Below, piece by piece: positions 1-9,193 of a DNA stretch of 64,000 nt. How positions within the stretch are numbered: the first letter of the stretch is position 1; each line of letters opens with the position of its first letter. A program made the position numbers and the translations under genes. The notes below the pieces were generated by a model, which saw only the letters and a list, made by a program, of their open reading frames with translations, searched no databases and was not told where the DNA came from. Source of the DNA: Sphingopyxis sp. GW247-27LB (GTDB lineage Bacteria > Pseudomonadota > Alphaproteobacteria > Sphingomonadales > Sphingomonadaceae); contig NZ_NIWD01000009.1 of NCBI RefSeq assembly GCF_002277025.1, positions 242,841 to 306,840 on the forward strand, written 5' to 3'.

Positions 1-723
1 GAGGACCGCGGTCAGGCCATAGAGAAAGCCGTGGCGCTGCGCCGCGAGCGCGACGAAGCGTTCGAACCCCGCCTTGCGGATCTCGACGTCGCGCGAGGCG
101 ACCGCGATGACGCGGCCCTTGCTGATCAGGTAGGTTTCGGCGCGGTAATTGCCGACCGGAACGCGCGCCGGCACGGGAATGCGCGCGCGATAGAGCACCC
201 CTTCGCTGATCTCCACCGCGCGGGGGTTTTCATAGAAAAGGCCGAGCCGGCGATAGAGATCGATCAGCCCGCCCTCGAAGCGTTCGAGCTTCTTCGCTTC
301 GGAAAAGCCCGTCGGCGACATCGACAGGTTGCTGAGCCCGAGTTCGAAGATCGCCGCGGTACGCTCGTCGACCAGCTTGTCGATCGGGCGCGACGATCCG
401 ATCGCATAGAAGCCGGGCGAGGTGCGCAGGCGAATGCTGCTGGCGTTCACCCAGATGCCCGCGACGCGCTGTTTCTCGCGCAGCACGATCGGACGCACCG
501 GCCCTTTCAGCACGACGACGATATCAGCGCGGTCGTCGGGCAGGCGCTGGCCCGGATAGAGGATCGCGCCGAACAGCAGCAGTTCCTCGCCCGTGAAGCT
601 GTACTGGATGTCGATCGCGCGGTTCGACACGTCGGGCACCAGCCGCGGGTCGGCCGCCTGCACGCTCCCGGCGGGCAACAGCGTGGCGGCAAGCCCCAGC
701 AGCAAGGCGGCCAGGCGCGTCAT
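1..723 (-). CDS. TIGR02186-family (Alph_Pro_TM) membrane protein, 3' end outside window
   Basis: Reading the minus strand from the ATG at 723 gives an open frame of 241 codons that runs off the left edge, so the C-terminus is missing. It begins with a signal peptide (MTRLAALLLGLAATLLPAG, cleavage near VQAAD). A beta-rich exported domain follows, containing YSFTGEELLLFGAILYPG and later SPTGFSEAKKLERFEGGLID. This matches the alphaproteobacterial TIGR02186 family, which usually ends in a membrane helix lying beyond the edge here. Its ATG overlaps the stop of the upstream TauE-like permease (ATGA), so the two are translationally coupled. Family members commonly sit beside TauE/SafE permeases. The molecular function is unknown; a role in sulfur-compound or anion export is inference. 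Confidence 0.85.
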   Translation of the reverse strand, partial: MTRLAALLLGLAATLLPAGSVQAADPRLVPDVSNRAIDIQYSFTGEELLLFGAILYPGQRLPDDRADIVVVLKGPVRPIVLREKQRVAGIWVNASSIRLRTSPGFYAIGSSRPIDKLVDERTAAIFELGLSNLSMSPTGFSEAKKLERFEGGLIDLYRRLGLFYENPRAVEISEGVLYRARIPVPARVPVGNYRAETYLISKGRVIAVASRDVEIRKAGFERFVALAAQRHGFLYGLTAVL

Positions 724-1676
724 TGCACGGTATAGATTTCTTCGGGGCGGATGAAGAGGTCGACCCCCATGCGCAGCGCCACGAGAAGGACGATCACCGC
801 GAGCAGCAGCCGCAGATATTCGGGCCGAACCGACTGGGCGAAGCGCGCGCCGACCTGCGCGCCGGTGACGCTGCCGAGCAGCAGCAACCCCGCGAGCACG
901 ATGTCGACCGCACCCGTCGTCATCGCATGCACCATCGTCGTCGCGATCGTCACGAACAATATCTGGAACAGCGAGGTGCCGACGACCACCTGCGTCCCCA
1001 TGCCGAGCAGATAGACCATCGCGGGAACCATGATGAAGCCGCCGCCGACGCCGAGCAGCATCGTCAATATCCCGACCCCCATGCCGAGCAGCAGCGGCGC
1101 GAGCGGCGAGATATAGAGGCCCGAGCGATAGAAGCGCCAGCGCAGCGGCAGGTTGGCGACCATCGGGTGATGGCGGCGCTTGCGCGGGGGCGGCGGTATC
1201 CCCGCCTTCATCGCCCGCAGCGAGCCCCACGCCTCGCGCCCCATGATCGTGCCGACCGATCCCAGCATCGCGACATAGAGGATCGAGATCACCGTATCGA
1301 TCTGTCCCCAGGCGGTCAGCAGCTCGAACAGCCCCGCGCCGATCACCGACCCGACAAGGCCACCCGCGACGAGCACCGCGCCCATGCGCAGGTCGACGCC
1401 ATCGCGCTCGAGGTAGGCCATCGTCCCCGACACGCTGGCGCCCGTGACCTGCGTCGCCGCCGATGCCGCGGCCACCGTCGGCGGAATCCCGTAAAAGATC
1501 AGCAGCGGCGTGGTCAGGAAGCCGCCGCCGACGCCGAACATGCCCGACAGAAAGCCGACCCCGCCGCCGAGCAGGATGATGAACAGCGCGTTGACCGACA
1601 GGTTGGCGACAGGAAGATAGAGATCCAAGAACAGGCCCCGACGCGTGATGCCGGCGCCCGGGCGGCGCCGATTCAT
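720..1676 (-). CDS. TauE/SafE family permease (putative sulfite/organosulfonate exporter)
   Basis: This 318-residue polytopic inner-membrane protein shows the duplicated TauE/SafE pattern. A first glycine-rich helix (LGGGVGFLSGMFGVGGGFLT) is echoed in the second half by GVGILTMLLGVGGGFIMVP. About eight hydrophobic segments are visible, with a basic cytoplasmic loop (PPPPRKRRHHP) between the halves. The family exports sulfite, sulfoacetate or related anions; the substrate cannot be read from sequence. The ATG at 1676 adds an unusual basic leader (MNRRRPGAGITRRG). A TTG nearer LDLYLPVANLSVNALF, around 1628, would give the more usual N-terminus. Its TGA overlaps the ATG of the TIGR02186 gene downstream. 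Confidence 0.88.
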   Translation of the reverse strand: MNRRRPGAGITRRGLFLDLYLPVANLSVNALFIILLGGGVGFLSGMFGVGGGFLTTPLLIFYGIPPTVAAASAATQVTGASVSGTMAYLERDGVDLRMGAVLVAGGLVGSVIGAGLFELLTAWGQIDTVISILYVAMLGSVGTIMGREAWGSLRAMKAGIPPPPRKRRHHPMVANLPLRWRFYRSGLYISPLAPLLLGMGVGILTMLLGVGGGFIMVPAMVYLLGMGTQVVVGTSLFQILFVTIATTMVHAMTTGAVDIVLAGLLLLGSVTGAQVGARFAQSVRPEYLRLLLAVIVLLVALRMGVDLFIRPEEIYTVQ

Positions 1677-1737
1677 GCGACCCTAGACGATTTTTCCGGG
1701 CCGGGGAATCGGCTGCGCGCCTATGGCCGCGCGATTT

Positions 1738-2871
1738 TCAAAAGTCGGCCGCCAGCGTCACTGCGAGCCCGCTCGCGGGGCGCGCATCGCCCGCGACGCG
1801 CTGCCGCCAGTCGACCGCGATCCGGCTGCCCTGCCCGACGTCGGGCAGGCGCAGGGTCAACCGAGGGCCGACGTCGACCCGCGATGCGCCGGGCTGCGCC
1901 GCGGCAACCGCCAGCCCGCCGAGCCGCAGCGGCGCGTCCCTGCCAACCGCGTGATCGACGACGACCGCGGCCTCGGCGAAGCCGTCGCGGCGATGGGCGC
2001 CGACCACCCCGGCCTGGCCATATGCCTCCAGCCGGAAACCGCCCGGCAGCGCCACATCGCTGACGCCGCCGCCGACCGTCGCCGCCAGCGCGGTGCGCCC
2101 CTCGGGGCCCGCGGCAAGGCGCTGTTCGATCGCGATATCGACCGGCAGATGCGCCACCGGGGAGAAGGCCAGCCCGAGCGCGACCTCGCGCTGGCCCGGC
2201 CGGTCGGTCGCGATCGTCGCGCGCGCAAAGGCACGCGTCCGGCCCTGGTCGCTGAATCCATAGACGGCGCGCATCCCCGCCTGGCTGCCCCCGAGTTCGC
2301 CGCCCGCGGCGATCACTCCCGGCGCCGATGCCGAGCCCTGGCGCAGGAACAGCCACCCCGACAGCGACCAGCCCGAAAGATCGCGCGCCATCCAGAAAGG
2401 CTTGCCCGATCCGGGCTCGGCGCGCGCCGCGGCGTTCGCCGGCATCCAGATCGCGCCGGTCGGCACCGCCGCGCGTGCGTTACCCTGGGCCAGCGGCGAG
2501 AGCAGCCGCGCCATCAGCGCGAGGCGAAGGCCGTGACGATCGAGCCCGCCCCCCTTTCCGGCGAGCGCTGCGGCATGGCCTTGCCAGCCGCTGCGATCTT
2601 CGGCGACGGGTGGAACGCCCGAAACCGGATGCGATTTCGCGCTGCCGGCCACCGGCGCGTGATCCGCGGCAACGGGCGACGCCGCCGACATCGTGTTCAT
2701 GGCGAACCGGGACGGCGGCGACCAGGGCGAAGGCGGCATCGGCGGCACCGGGACGGCGGGATTCCAGTTCGCGAGCAGGCGCAGCGCGATCCAGCCGCCG
2801 CCGCAAAGCAGCAGGAAGCGCAGCGCCGGCGCATCGCGGCGCGCGCGTGGCCCCGCCTGCCGGATCATCAC
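1738..2871 (-). CDS. Hypothetical envelope protein, predicted outer-membrane beta-barrel domain
   Basis: The product has 377 residues. An early hydrophobic segment (LRFLLLCGGGWIALRLLANW) is followed by a Pro/Ala-rich linker to about residue 110. The C-terminal 240 residues show alternating hydrophobic/polar stretches (RAFARATIATD, LEAYGQAGVVG, LTLRLPDVGQ) and end in LAVTLAADF. A terminal phenylalanine after an amphipathic strand is typical of outer-membrane barrels. It starts at GTG 2871 or ATG 2868, overlapping the stop of the NfrB-like glycosyltransferase upstream, so the two form one unit. I recognise no named family. By analogy with the NfrA/NfrB pair it may be the outer-membrane partner of that glycosyltransferase, but it is far shorter than NfrA and I see no TPR region. 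Confidence 0.7.
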   Translation of the reverse strand: MMIRQAGPRARRDAPALRFLLLCGGGWIALRLLANWNPAVPVPPMPPSPWSPPSRFAMNTMSAASPVAADHAPVAGSAKSHPVSGVPPVAEDRSGWQGHAAALAGKGGGLDRHGLRLALMARLLSPLAQGNARAAVPTGAIWMPANAAARAEPGSGKPFWMARDLSGWSLSGWLFLRQGSASAPGVIAAGGELGGSQAGMRAVYGFSDQGRTRAFARATIATDRPGQREVALGLAFSPVAHLPVDIAIEQRLAAGPEGRTALAATVGGGVSDVALPGGFRLEAYGQAGVVGAHRRDGFAEAAVVVDHAVGRDAPLRLGGLAVAAAQPGASRVDVGPRLTLRLPDVGQGSRIAVDWRQRVAGDARPASGLAVTLAADF

Positions 2872-4280
2872 GGCAGGCGAACCGGCATGGCGACCGGGCG
2901 GGGAGCGGCTTCGGTGTCATGCTCGGTCTTGTCCCACACGACCTCGCCCGACCGCAGCATGTGGCAATAGATCGCCACCGCCCGCCACGTCGCAAGCACC
3001 GCGATGACATTGGCGACGAAGGCGCGCGGGGCCGCGCGCAACCCCTGCCGCCAGCCGTACCAGCGCGCGGTGAAGTGACAGCGCATGCCAAGCCGCCACA
3101 GCAGCAGCGCGGCCGCGAAATCCAGGAGAAGGCGCAGCCCCTCATGCGCGATCGGCGGCGGCCAGCCGATCATCCCCTGCCCCACCCAGCCCAATAGGGT
3201 CAGGACCAGCCCGGCATAGGCGGCGAGAATGACGGCGGCGGCGAGCGGTGCGCGCCGGTCGCGCCACAACATCCAGCGCGCGGCCCAGCCACGGGCGCCG
3301 CCCCCTTCGGCGACCGCGTTCCATCCCAGATGATCCCAGCCCTCGAGCGCGATCCCCGCGATCCACCGCGCCTTCTGTCGCATCGCGGCATCGGCGCGGC
3401 CCGGAAAACAGCCGCGCGACACGATCGGATCGCCCGCCCCCGCCGAGGCGGCGACGAAACGCGCGCGCAGGCCATGAGCGCCGAGGAGCATTCCTACCTC
3501 ATAATCCTCGGTCAGGCTGTCGGCGCGAAAGGGCCGCCCGTCGCGGTGGAGCGCGAGCAGCGACAGCGCGCCCCGCGACAGCGCGCATCCCACCCCCGCC
3601 GACGGGATCGGCAGGCCGAGCCGCGACCGAACCGCGAGTTCCTTTCCATGCGCCTCGGCGAATTCGTCGGCATAATGGCCGCCGACCCAGATCGCGCCCT
3701 TGCGGATCATCGGCACCACCGGAATCTGCACCATCGCATGGTCGGCGAGCATCGCGCGATAGAGCGCCAGTTCACCCCAATGGACATGATCCTCGGCGTC
3801 GTGGAGAACGACGGCGGCGAAGCGCGCGCCCTCCGCCCGTTCGTCGTCGAGCAGCGCCGCCCACAGCCGATTGAGATTGTCGCCCTTGGTCGTCGGGCCG
3901 TCCGCCGCGCCGATGACGAGGCGCAGCCGCGGATCGCGCGCGACCAGCGGCGAGACCGCGAGCAAGGTCGCGGCGTCGTTCGGATAGCAGCCGACATAGA
4001 GGCGAAAATCCTCGCCCTCCCAGGCGGCGAGTGTCCTCCGGAGCATCGCGGGAAGCACCGCCGCTTCATCCCAGGCGGGGACGAAAATCGCAAAGCTGCC
4101 GTCGACGACGCGCGTTCCGCCCCGGGCCGAGGGCTGCGAGCGACCGCGCGTCGCAAGCCACACCGCGTCGAGCAGCAGGTCGTCGAGCCCGATCAGCAGG
4201 ATGCCGACCGCCGCAAAAAGCATCAACTCGTGCGCGGCGCCATGCACGAACCACGGCAGCCATGCGATCGACAGTTCCAC
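2868..4280 (-). CDS. NfrB-like membrane glycosyltransferase (family 2)
   Basis: This 470-residue inner-membrane protein has an N-terminal hydrophobic segment (LMLFAAVGILLIGLDDLLLD) and a cytoplasmic GT-A domain from about 60 to 330. The domain shows FAIFVPAWDEAAVLP, a DxD-like HDAEDHVHW, an acidic TEDYEVG motif and QKARWIAGI, which resembles the QxxRW box of processive GT2 enzymes. Two or three C-terminal membrane helices follow. The layout matches the catalytic part of the phage N4 adsorption protein NfrB, without its C-terminal MshEN-type domain. In E. coli NfrB works with the outer-membrane protein NfrA on an exopolysaccharide. Start is GTG 4280. Its TGA overlaps the start of the predicted outer-membrane gene downstream. 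Confidence 0.85.
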   Translation of the reverse strand: MELSIAWLPWFVHGAAHELMLFAAVGILLIGLDDLLLDAVWLATRGRSQPSARGGTRVVDGSFAIFVPAWDEAAVLPAMLRRTLAAWEGEDFRLYVGCYPNDAATLLAVSPLVARDPRLRLVIGAADGPTTKGDNLNRLWAALLDDERAEGARFAAVVLHDAEDHVHWGELALYRAMLADHAMVQIPVVPMIRKGAIWVGGHYADEFAEAHGKELAVRSRLGLPIPSAGVGCALSRGALSLLALHRDGRPFRADSLTEDYEVGMLLGAHGLRARFVAASAGAGDPIVSRGCFPGRADAAMRQKARWIAGIALEGWDHLGWNAVAEGGGARGWAARWMLWRDRRAPLAAAVILAAYAGLVLTLLGWVGQGMIGWPPPIAHEGLRLLLDFAAALLLWRLGMRCHFTARWYGWRQGLRAAPRAFVANVIAVLATWRAVAIYCHMLRSGEVVWDKTEHDTEAAPRPVAMPVRLP

Positions 4281-4342
4281 CCCCGTGCCCCGTCTTCCCC
4301 GACGACGCCCCCGTCGCCATCTCGCGACAAGGGGTAATGGAA

Positions 4343-4362
4343 ACCCTTTCTTTGTAAAGGGT
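4343..4362. promoter_or_regulatory. Perfect inverted repeat in divergent promoter region
   Basis: ACCCTTT and AAAGGGT form a perfect 7-bp inverted repeat around a 6-base loop (CTTTGT). It lies in the 150-bp gap between the divergent NfrB-like gene (start 4280) and nhaA (start 4431). The position suits an operator or a hairpin in the nhaA leader. It is A/T-richer than its surroundings. Function is inferred from position and symmetry only. Confidence 0.35.
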
Positions 4363-4430
4363 GACGAACCGGGAAGCGCGCGTTACTAAGCCCGCGAAAA
4401 CATCCGATCTGGCAGGAATATAATCGCCCG

Positions 4431-5717
4431 ATGGCCCCCGGCCCCGCTACCCGTTCCGCGCTGCGCGACTTTCTCGAAAGCGAAAGCGCCGGCGGGATGC
4501 TGCTCATCCTCGCCGCGGCGCTGGCGATGATCGTGGCCAATTCGCCGCTCGGCGCCCTCTATCACGACGCGGTCCACGCGGTGACCGGCCCGATCCTCAC
4601 CGACAAGCTCGGGCCGATGACGGTGCATTTATGGATCAACGACGGGTTGATGGCGATCTTCTTCCTGCTCGTCGGGCTCGAGATCAAGCGCGAGTTCGTC
4701 GACGGACGGCTCGCGAGCTGGGACCGGCGGCGGCTGCCGATGATCGCCGCGGCGGCGGGCATGGCGGTGCCGGCGATCCTCTACATGCTCTTCGCGGGGT
4801 CCGAGCCGGGGCTGGCGCAAGGCTGGGCGATCCCCGCCGCGACCGACATCGCCTTCGCGATCGGCGTCCTCGCGCTGCTCGGAAAGCGCGCGCCGACCTC
4901 GCTCAAGCTTTTCCTCGTCACCGTCGCGATCGTCGACGACATGGGCGCGGTCGCGATCATCGCGCTTTTCTATACCGCGAAGATCGATCTCGCCGCGCTC
5001 GCGGCCGCGGCCGCGCTGCTCGCGCTGATGTTCGCGCTCAACCGCGCGGGCGTGAAGCGCCTGACCGTCTATCTGCTGGTCTTCGCGCTCCTCTGGTATG
5101 CGATGCTGCTGTCGGGGGTTCATGCGACGATCGCCGGTGTCCTCGCGGCGATGGCGATCCCCTTCGAAGCGACGCCGGGTGCGCCCGACAGCGCCGCTTC
5201 GCCGCTCCACCGCCTCGAACATGCGCTACACCCGTGGGTCGCCTTCGCCATCGTGCCGCTGTTCGGCTTCGCCAATGCCGGGGTCGACATCGGCGGGCTG
5301 ACCGCCGACCAGATCTTCGCGCCGCTGCCGCTCGGCGTGGCGGCGGGGCTGTTCCTGGGCAAGCAGATCGGCATTTTCGGCAGCGTCTGGCTCTCAGTCC
5401 GGTTCGGCATAGCGGGCAGGCTGCGCGGCGCGACCTGGCTCCAGGTCTATGGCGTCGCGCTGCTGTGCGGCATCGGCTTCACGATGAGCCTGTTCATCGG
5501 CGGCCTCGCCTTTCCGGGGAACGCCCTCTTGGTCGAGGAAGCGAAAATCGGCATATTGATGGGATCGCTCGTCGCCGCGCTCGCGGGTTTCGCGGTGCTC
5601 CGCTTCGCGCCGCCGCATCCCAGCCATGCCGCGATCGAGGCCGATAGCGATGCCGAGATCGACGGCGACGGCGATGTCCGCGACACGTCGGAAACGAAAG
5701 GAGCCGTGCCCGTCTGA
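4431..5717 (+). CDS. nhaA: Na+/H+ antiporter NhaA
   Basis: NhaA exchanges external H+ for internal Na+ or Li+ across the inner membrane. This 428-residue protein carries the family signatures: MAIFFLLVGLEIKREFVDG, the PAATDIAFAIGVLALLG helix with its conserved Asp, and AIVDDMGAVAIIALFYT, which holds the Asp-Asp pair of the transport site. The Gly-rich GIGFTMSLFIGGLAF helix lies near the end. About twelve hydrophobic helices are present. An acidic hydrophilic tail of some 35 residues (EADSDAEIDGDGDVRD) follows the last helix and is not part of the E. coli protein. The ATG at 4431 follows a GGCAGGAA stretch. The TGA overlaps the ATG of the downstream lipoprotein gene (TGATG). Confidence 0.97.
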   Translation: MAPGPATRSALRDFLESESAGGMLLILAAALAMIVANSPLGALYHDAVHAVTGPILTDKLGPMTVHLWINDGLMAIFFLLVGLEIKREFVDGRLASWDRRRLPMIAAAAGMAVPAILYMLFAGSEPGLAQGWAIPAATDIAFAIGVLALLGKRAPTSLKLFLVTVAIVDDMGAVAIIALFYTAKIDLAALAAAAALLALMFALNRAGVKRLTVYLLVFALLWYAMLLSGVHATIAGVLAAMAIPFEATPGAPDSAASPLHRLEHALHPWVAFAIVPLFGFANAGVDIGGLTADQIFAPLPLGVAAGLFLGKQIGIFGSVWLSVRFGIAGRLRGATWLQVYGVALLCGIGFTMSLFIGGLAFPGNALLVEEAKIGILMGSLVAALAGFAVLRFAPPHPSHAAIEADSDAEIDGDGDVRDTSETKGAVPV

Positions 5718-7309
5718 TGCGCACCCCCACGATCCTCCTGCTGCTCGCCGCGGGCACCGCGCTGTCGGGCTGCTACGCGCTCGACCCCGAAATGAAGCGC
5801 GTCGTTGCCGAGCGCAAGGCTCAGGAACGCGGCGCTCCCGCTGCGCCCGCTCCCGCCTCCGCCGCACCGGCACCGGGCCCGGACGGGGAGGAAAGCGCCC
5901 CCGCCAAGGTGAGCGTCAATGTTCCCGCGATCGACGTCCGCAGGATGGAGGTCGTCTCGGGCATGACCGACCTGCCGGCACCCGGCGCGCCGCCACCCGA
6001 AACCCCCGCCGCATCCGCCGGCGCCGACGCGAACGCCTGGCCGGCGCCCGCCGCGCCCGTCGACCCGACTGCGGCGACGTATGCCGCGCAGGCGGTCGAT
6101 GCGATCGCGTCGGCCTATGTGCTGCTGACCCTCGAGATCGGCACCCATGAAAGGGGCTATATCGACGCCTATTACGGCCCGCCGAGCCTGCTCGAAGCGG
6201 CGACCAAGGCGCCGCGCGACAAACCGACCCTGCTCGCCGCGGCGCGGCAGCTGATGGCCAAGCTCGATGCCGCGGCGCCCGATCTTTCCGACCCAATCGA
6301 GCGGCGCCGCGCCGCCTTCCTGCGTGCCCAGCTCCGCGCCGCCGAAACGCGGCTGATGATGATGGAGGGGACGCGCTTCCCCTTCGCCGAAGAGGCCGAG
6401 CGGTTGTTCGGCGTGCGCCCCCAATTGAAGCCGCTCGCGAGCTACGACGCGCAGCTCGCCGCGATCGCGGCGCTCGTCCCCGGCGACGGCTCGCTCGCGG
6501 CGCGGGTCGAGGCCTATCTCGACCGCTTCACCATCCCCAAGGACAAGCTGCAGCCGGTGTTCGACGCCGCGATCGCGCGCTGCCGCGGCCGCACCGCCGC
6601 GCATGTGACGATGCCCGAGGGCGAGAGCTTCGACCTGCAGTTCGTCACCGGCAAGAGCTGGAGCGGCTATAATTATTACCAGGGCGGCTATCACAGCATC
6701 ATCCAGGTCAACACCGACCTGCCGATCCGCCTGTCGCGTGCGCTCGACCTCGGCTGCCACGAAGGCTATCCGGGCCACCACCTGCTCAACATGAAACTCG
6801 AGGAGCAGCTGGTGAAGGCGCGCGGCTGGACCGAGTTCAGCGTCTATCCGCTCTACAGCCCGCAAAGCCTGATCGCCGAGGGCAGCGCCAATTACGGCAT
6901 CGACCTCGCCTTCCCCGACCGCACGCGGCCCGACACCGAGCGCGACGTGCTGATGCCGCTCGCCGGCATCGCGCCGCCGGGCGACGATCGCTACTGGCAG
7001 CTCAACGACGCGCTGAAGGCGTTGCAGGGCGCGCGCCTGACCATCGCGCAGCAATATCTCGACGGCGCAATCGACCGGCCGACCGCCGTGGCGCTAACGC
7101 AGAAATATCTGCTCGTGTCGCCGCAGCGCGCCGAGCAGTCGGTCGCCTTCACCGACCAGTATCGCAGCTATGTGATCAACTACGGCATCGGCGAGGACAT
7201 GGTCCGCGCCTATGTCGAGCGCGGCAGTCCCGACCGCGACGAAAGCTGGCGGCGGATGATGCTGATCCTCAGCGAACCGACGCTGCCGTCGGACCTTACC
7301 GCGCCATGA
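5717..7309 (+). CDS. DUF885-type metallopeptidase-like lipoprotein
   Basis: The 530-residue product begins with a lipoprotein signal (MRTPTILLLLAAGTALSGCY; Cys19 would be lipidated). A Pro/Ala-rich linker runs to about residue 115. The remainder is a helical domain containing HEGYPGHHLLNMKLEEQ, an HExGHxxH-like putative metal site, and an AEGSANYGIDLAFP segment that may supply a further ligand. This resembles DUF885 proteins, regarded as zinc peptidase-like. The predicted location is the periplasmic face of a membrane. Translation should be coupled to nhaA, since the start overlaps the nhaA stop by one base. Substrate and link to sodium transport are unknown. A convergent amidohydrolase gene begins only 18 bases beyond the stop. 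Confidence 0.78.
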   Translation: MRTPTILLLLAAGTALSGCYALDPEMKRVVAERKAQERGAPAAPAPASAAPAPGPDGEESAPAKVSVNVPAIDVRRMEVVSGMTDLPAPGAPPPETPAASAGADANAWPAPAAPVDPTAATYAAQAVDAIASAYVLLTLEIGTHERGYIDAYYGPPSLLEAATKAPRDKPTLLAAARQLMAKLDAAAPDLSDPIERRRAAFLRAQLRAAETRLMMMEGTRFPFAEEAERLFGVRPQLKPLASYDAQLAAIAALVPGDGSLAARVEAYLDRFTIPKDKLQPVFDAAIARCRGRTAAHVTMPEGESFDLQFVTGKSWSGYNYYQGGYHSIIQVNTDLPIRLSRALDLGCHEGYPGHHLLNMKLEEQLVKARGWTEFSVYPLYSPQSLIAEGSANYGIDLAFPDRTRPDTERDVLMPLAGIAPPGDDRYWQLNDALKALQGARLTIAQQYLDGAIDRPTAVALTQKYLLVSPQRAEQSVAFTDQYRSYVINYGIGEDMVRAYVERGSPDRDESWRRMMLILSEPTLPSDLTAP

Positions 7310-7320
7310 CCGCGGCGGGG

Positions 7321-7338
7321 CGGCGGATCACTCCGCCG
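7321..7338. terminator. Hairpin between convergent genes
   Basis: CGGCGGA and TCCGCCG pair perfectly over 7 bp around a TCAC loop, exactly between the converging ends of the DUF885 lipoprotein and amidohydrolase genes; the loop contains the amidohydrolase stop. No T-run follows, so a bidirectional terminator role is only suggested by position. Confidence 0.3.
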
Positions 7339-9067
7339 CCATCGCCAGTTCGACGCGCTGCGGTCCGCGGATCACGCCGCCGGGGGTCGGCCCCTGCATT
7401 TCGCCGTTCTGGAAGGTGACGACGCCCGACTTGATCGTCGCGACATAGCCGTCGGCCTTTTGCAGCAGGCGCTTGCCGCCCGCGGGCAGGTCGAAGGCGA
7501 GCCACGGCTTGCCGAGTTTGATCTCGTCCATGTCGATGACGTTCAGATCGGCGAGATAGCCGGGCGCGAGCAGCCCGCGATCCTCGAGTCCATAGAGCAA
7601 GGCGGTGTCGCGGCACTGGCGCTTCACCGCATGTTCGAGCGCGATGCGGGCGCCCGCGCGATCGCGCACCCAATGCTGCAGCATGAAGGTCGGCGACGCC
7701 GCATCGCAGATCGTCCCGCAATGCGCGCCGCCGTCGGACAGGCTGTTCACCGTGTCGTTCGCCGCCTGCAGATCCTCGAGGAAATTGAGGTTGCCGTCGC
7801 GGTAATTGAGGATCGGAAAATAGATGAAGCCCTTGCCATCGTCCTTCATCAGCAGCTCATAGGCATATTCGGACGGGCTCATCCCCGCGGCGGTCGCGCG
7901 CGCCATGATGCTTTCGTCCATCTTCGGCTCGTAATTGAAATCGGGGTCCATTTCGAACTGCACGGGCCAGCCCAATGCGACGATCTTGAGGAAATCGAGG
8001 ATGTCGCTTTCGGGCCAGACATTCTCCTCGTCGATCATCCGCGCCTTGAAGGCGGGGTCGCGAAGCTTCGCGAGTTGCTCGGCCCACGGCAGGTCGATGA
8101 TCTCGTTCCACGCGGGCTTGAAGCGGAACGGGTGGACGGTGCCCTGCCACGCCATGATGATGCCGTTGCCGCGCAAGGCGATCTGCGCGACGATGTTGGC
8201 GCCGCTCGCATTCTGCTGGCGCATTTCCGAAATCTGCTCTTCGAGCGGCAGTTCCTTGGCGATCGACTGGAGCGCGGCGAAGGTCACCGGCAGGCCGGTT
8301 TCGCGGCTGAGATCGCCCATCCACTGGAACTCGTTCCACTCGCGCTTCATGTCGCTCGCCATTTCGAACACGCCGTAGCCGACGCGGCCCATGGCGCGAC
8401 CGATCGCGATCAGCTCCTCGGCGGTCGCGGTGGTGCCGGGGACGAGTTCGCCGTCGACCGACTTGTGGAGCACGGTGCGGCTGGTCGAGAAGCCGAGCGC
8501 GCCGGCGCGCACACCTTCCTCGACGATGCGCGACATTTCGGCGATATCCGCCTCGGTCGGGATCGCGCCGGGCTTTTCGCGGTCGCCGAGCACATAGGCG
8601 CGCACCGCGCCGTGCGGGACGTGGCATGCGACGTCGACCGTGCGCGGCAGCCGTTCGAGCGCGTCCATATATTCGGGGAAGGTCTCCCAGTCCCACGCCA
8701 TGCCCTCGGCGAGCGCGGTGCCGGGGATGTCCTCGACGCCTTCCATCAGGCTGATCAGCCAGTCGTGGCGGTCGGGCTTGGCGGGGGCGAAGCCGACGCC
8801 GCAATTGCCCATCACGACCGTGGTGACCCCGTGCCAGCTCGATGGCGCCATTTCGGCATCCCATGTCGCCTGCCCGTCATAGTGGGTGTGAACGTCGACG
8901 AAGCCGGGGGTGACGATCCGGCCCTTCGCGTCGATCTCTTCGCGGCCGGCGCCCAGATTCTCGCCCACCGCGGCGATGCGATCGCCCTCGATCGCGACAT
9001 CGGCCACGAAGGGCGTGCCGCCCGTGCCATCGACGACCGTGCCGCCGCGAATTACCAGATCGTACAT
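7328..9067 (-). CDS. Amidohydrolase family protein (N-acyl-D-amino-acid deacylase-like)
   Basis: This 579-residue cytoplasmic metallohydrolase opens with the composite beta-sandwich pattern [17 protein letters not shown] and then the metal-binding [14 protein letters not shown] motif (HxH). Other landmarks are [32 protein letters not shown] with a probable catalytic Asp, and the C-terminal return to the sandwich ([14 protein letters not shown]). The pattern fits the D-aminoacylase/N-acyl-D-amino-acid deacylase branch of the amidohydrolase superfamily, commonly annotated only as amidohydrolase in sphingomonads. The true substrate is uncertain. The ATG at 9067 is divergent from the exported methyltransferase-like gene, with 126 bases between them. 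Confidence 0.88.
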   Translation of the reverse strand: MYDLVIRGGTVVDGTGGTPFVADVAIEGDRIAAVGENLGAGREEIDAKGRIVTPGFVDVHTHYDGQATWDAEMAPSSWHGVTTVVMGNCGVGFAPAKPDRHDWLISLMEGVEDIPGTALAEGMAWDWETFPEYMDALERLPRTVDVACHVPHGAVRAYVLGDREKPGAIPTEADIAEMSRIVEEGVRAGALGFSTSRTVLHKSVDGELVPGTTATAEELIAIGRAMGRVGYGVFEMASDMKREWNEFQWMGDLSRETGLPVTFAALQSIAKELPLEEQISEMRQQNASGANIVAQIALRGNGIIMAWQGTVHPFRFKPAWNEIIDLPWAEQLAKLRDPAFKARMIDEENVWPESDILDFLKIVALGWPVQFEMDPDFNYEPKMDESIMARATAAGMSPSEYAYELLMKDDGKGFIYFPILNYRDGNLNFLEDLQAANDTVNSLSDGGAHCGTICDAASPTFMLQHWVRDRAGARIALEHAVKRQCRDTALLYGLEDRGLLAPGYLADLNVIDMDEIKLGKPWLAFDLPAGGKRLLQKADGYVATIKSGVVTFQNGEMQGPTPGGVIRGPQRVELAMAAE

Positions 9068-9084
9068 CCCGACTCTCCCGATTT

Positions 9085-9103
9085 TTTCGTTTCAGGACGA
9101 AAC
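9085..9103. promoter_or_regulatory. Palindromic operator candidate
   Basis: Two overlapping perfect inverted repeats lie here: TTTCGT-N6-ACGAAA (9085-9102) and GTTTC-AGGAC-GAAAC (9089-9103). They are 18 bp upstream of the amidohydrolase start, inside the divergent promoter region. A site of this size could bind a dimeric repressor. No cognate regulator is encoded nearby. Confidence 0.35.
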
Positions 9104-9193
9104 CTATCACCAAATGCGCGATGTGCAAATAATCGCGCCGGAAGCCCGGCGAAGCGCTATGATGGCGTGACAAATCCAAAGGGAGTCGCCGCC

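Noticed and set aside
7460-9193. Upstream extension of the exported methyltransferase frame by almost 580 codons
   Set aside because: The extension is antisense to the amidohydrolase. The signal peptide and Shine-Dalgarno fix the start at 9194.
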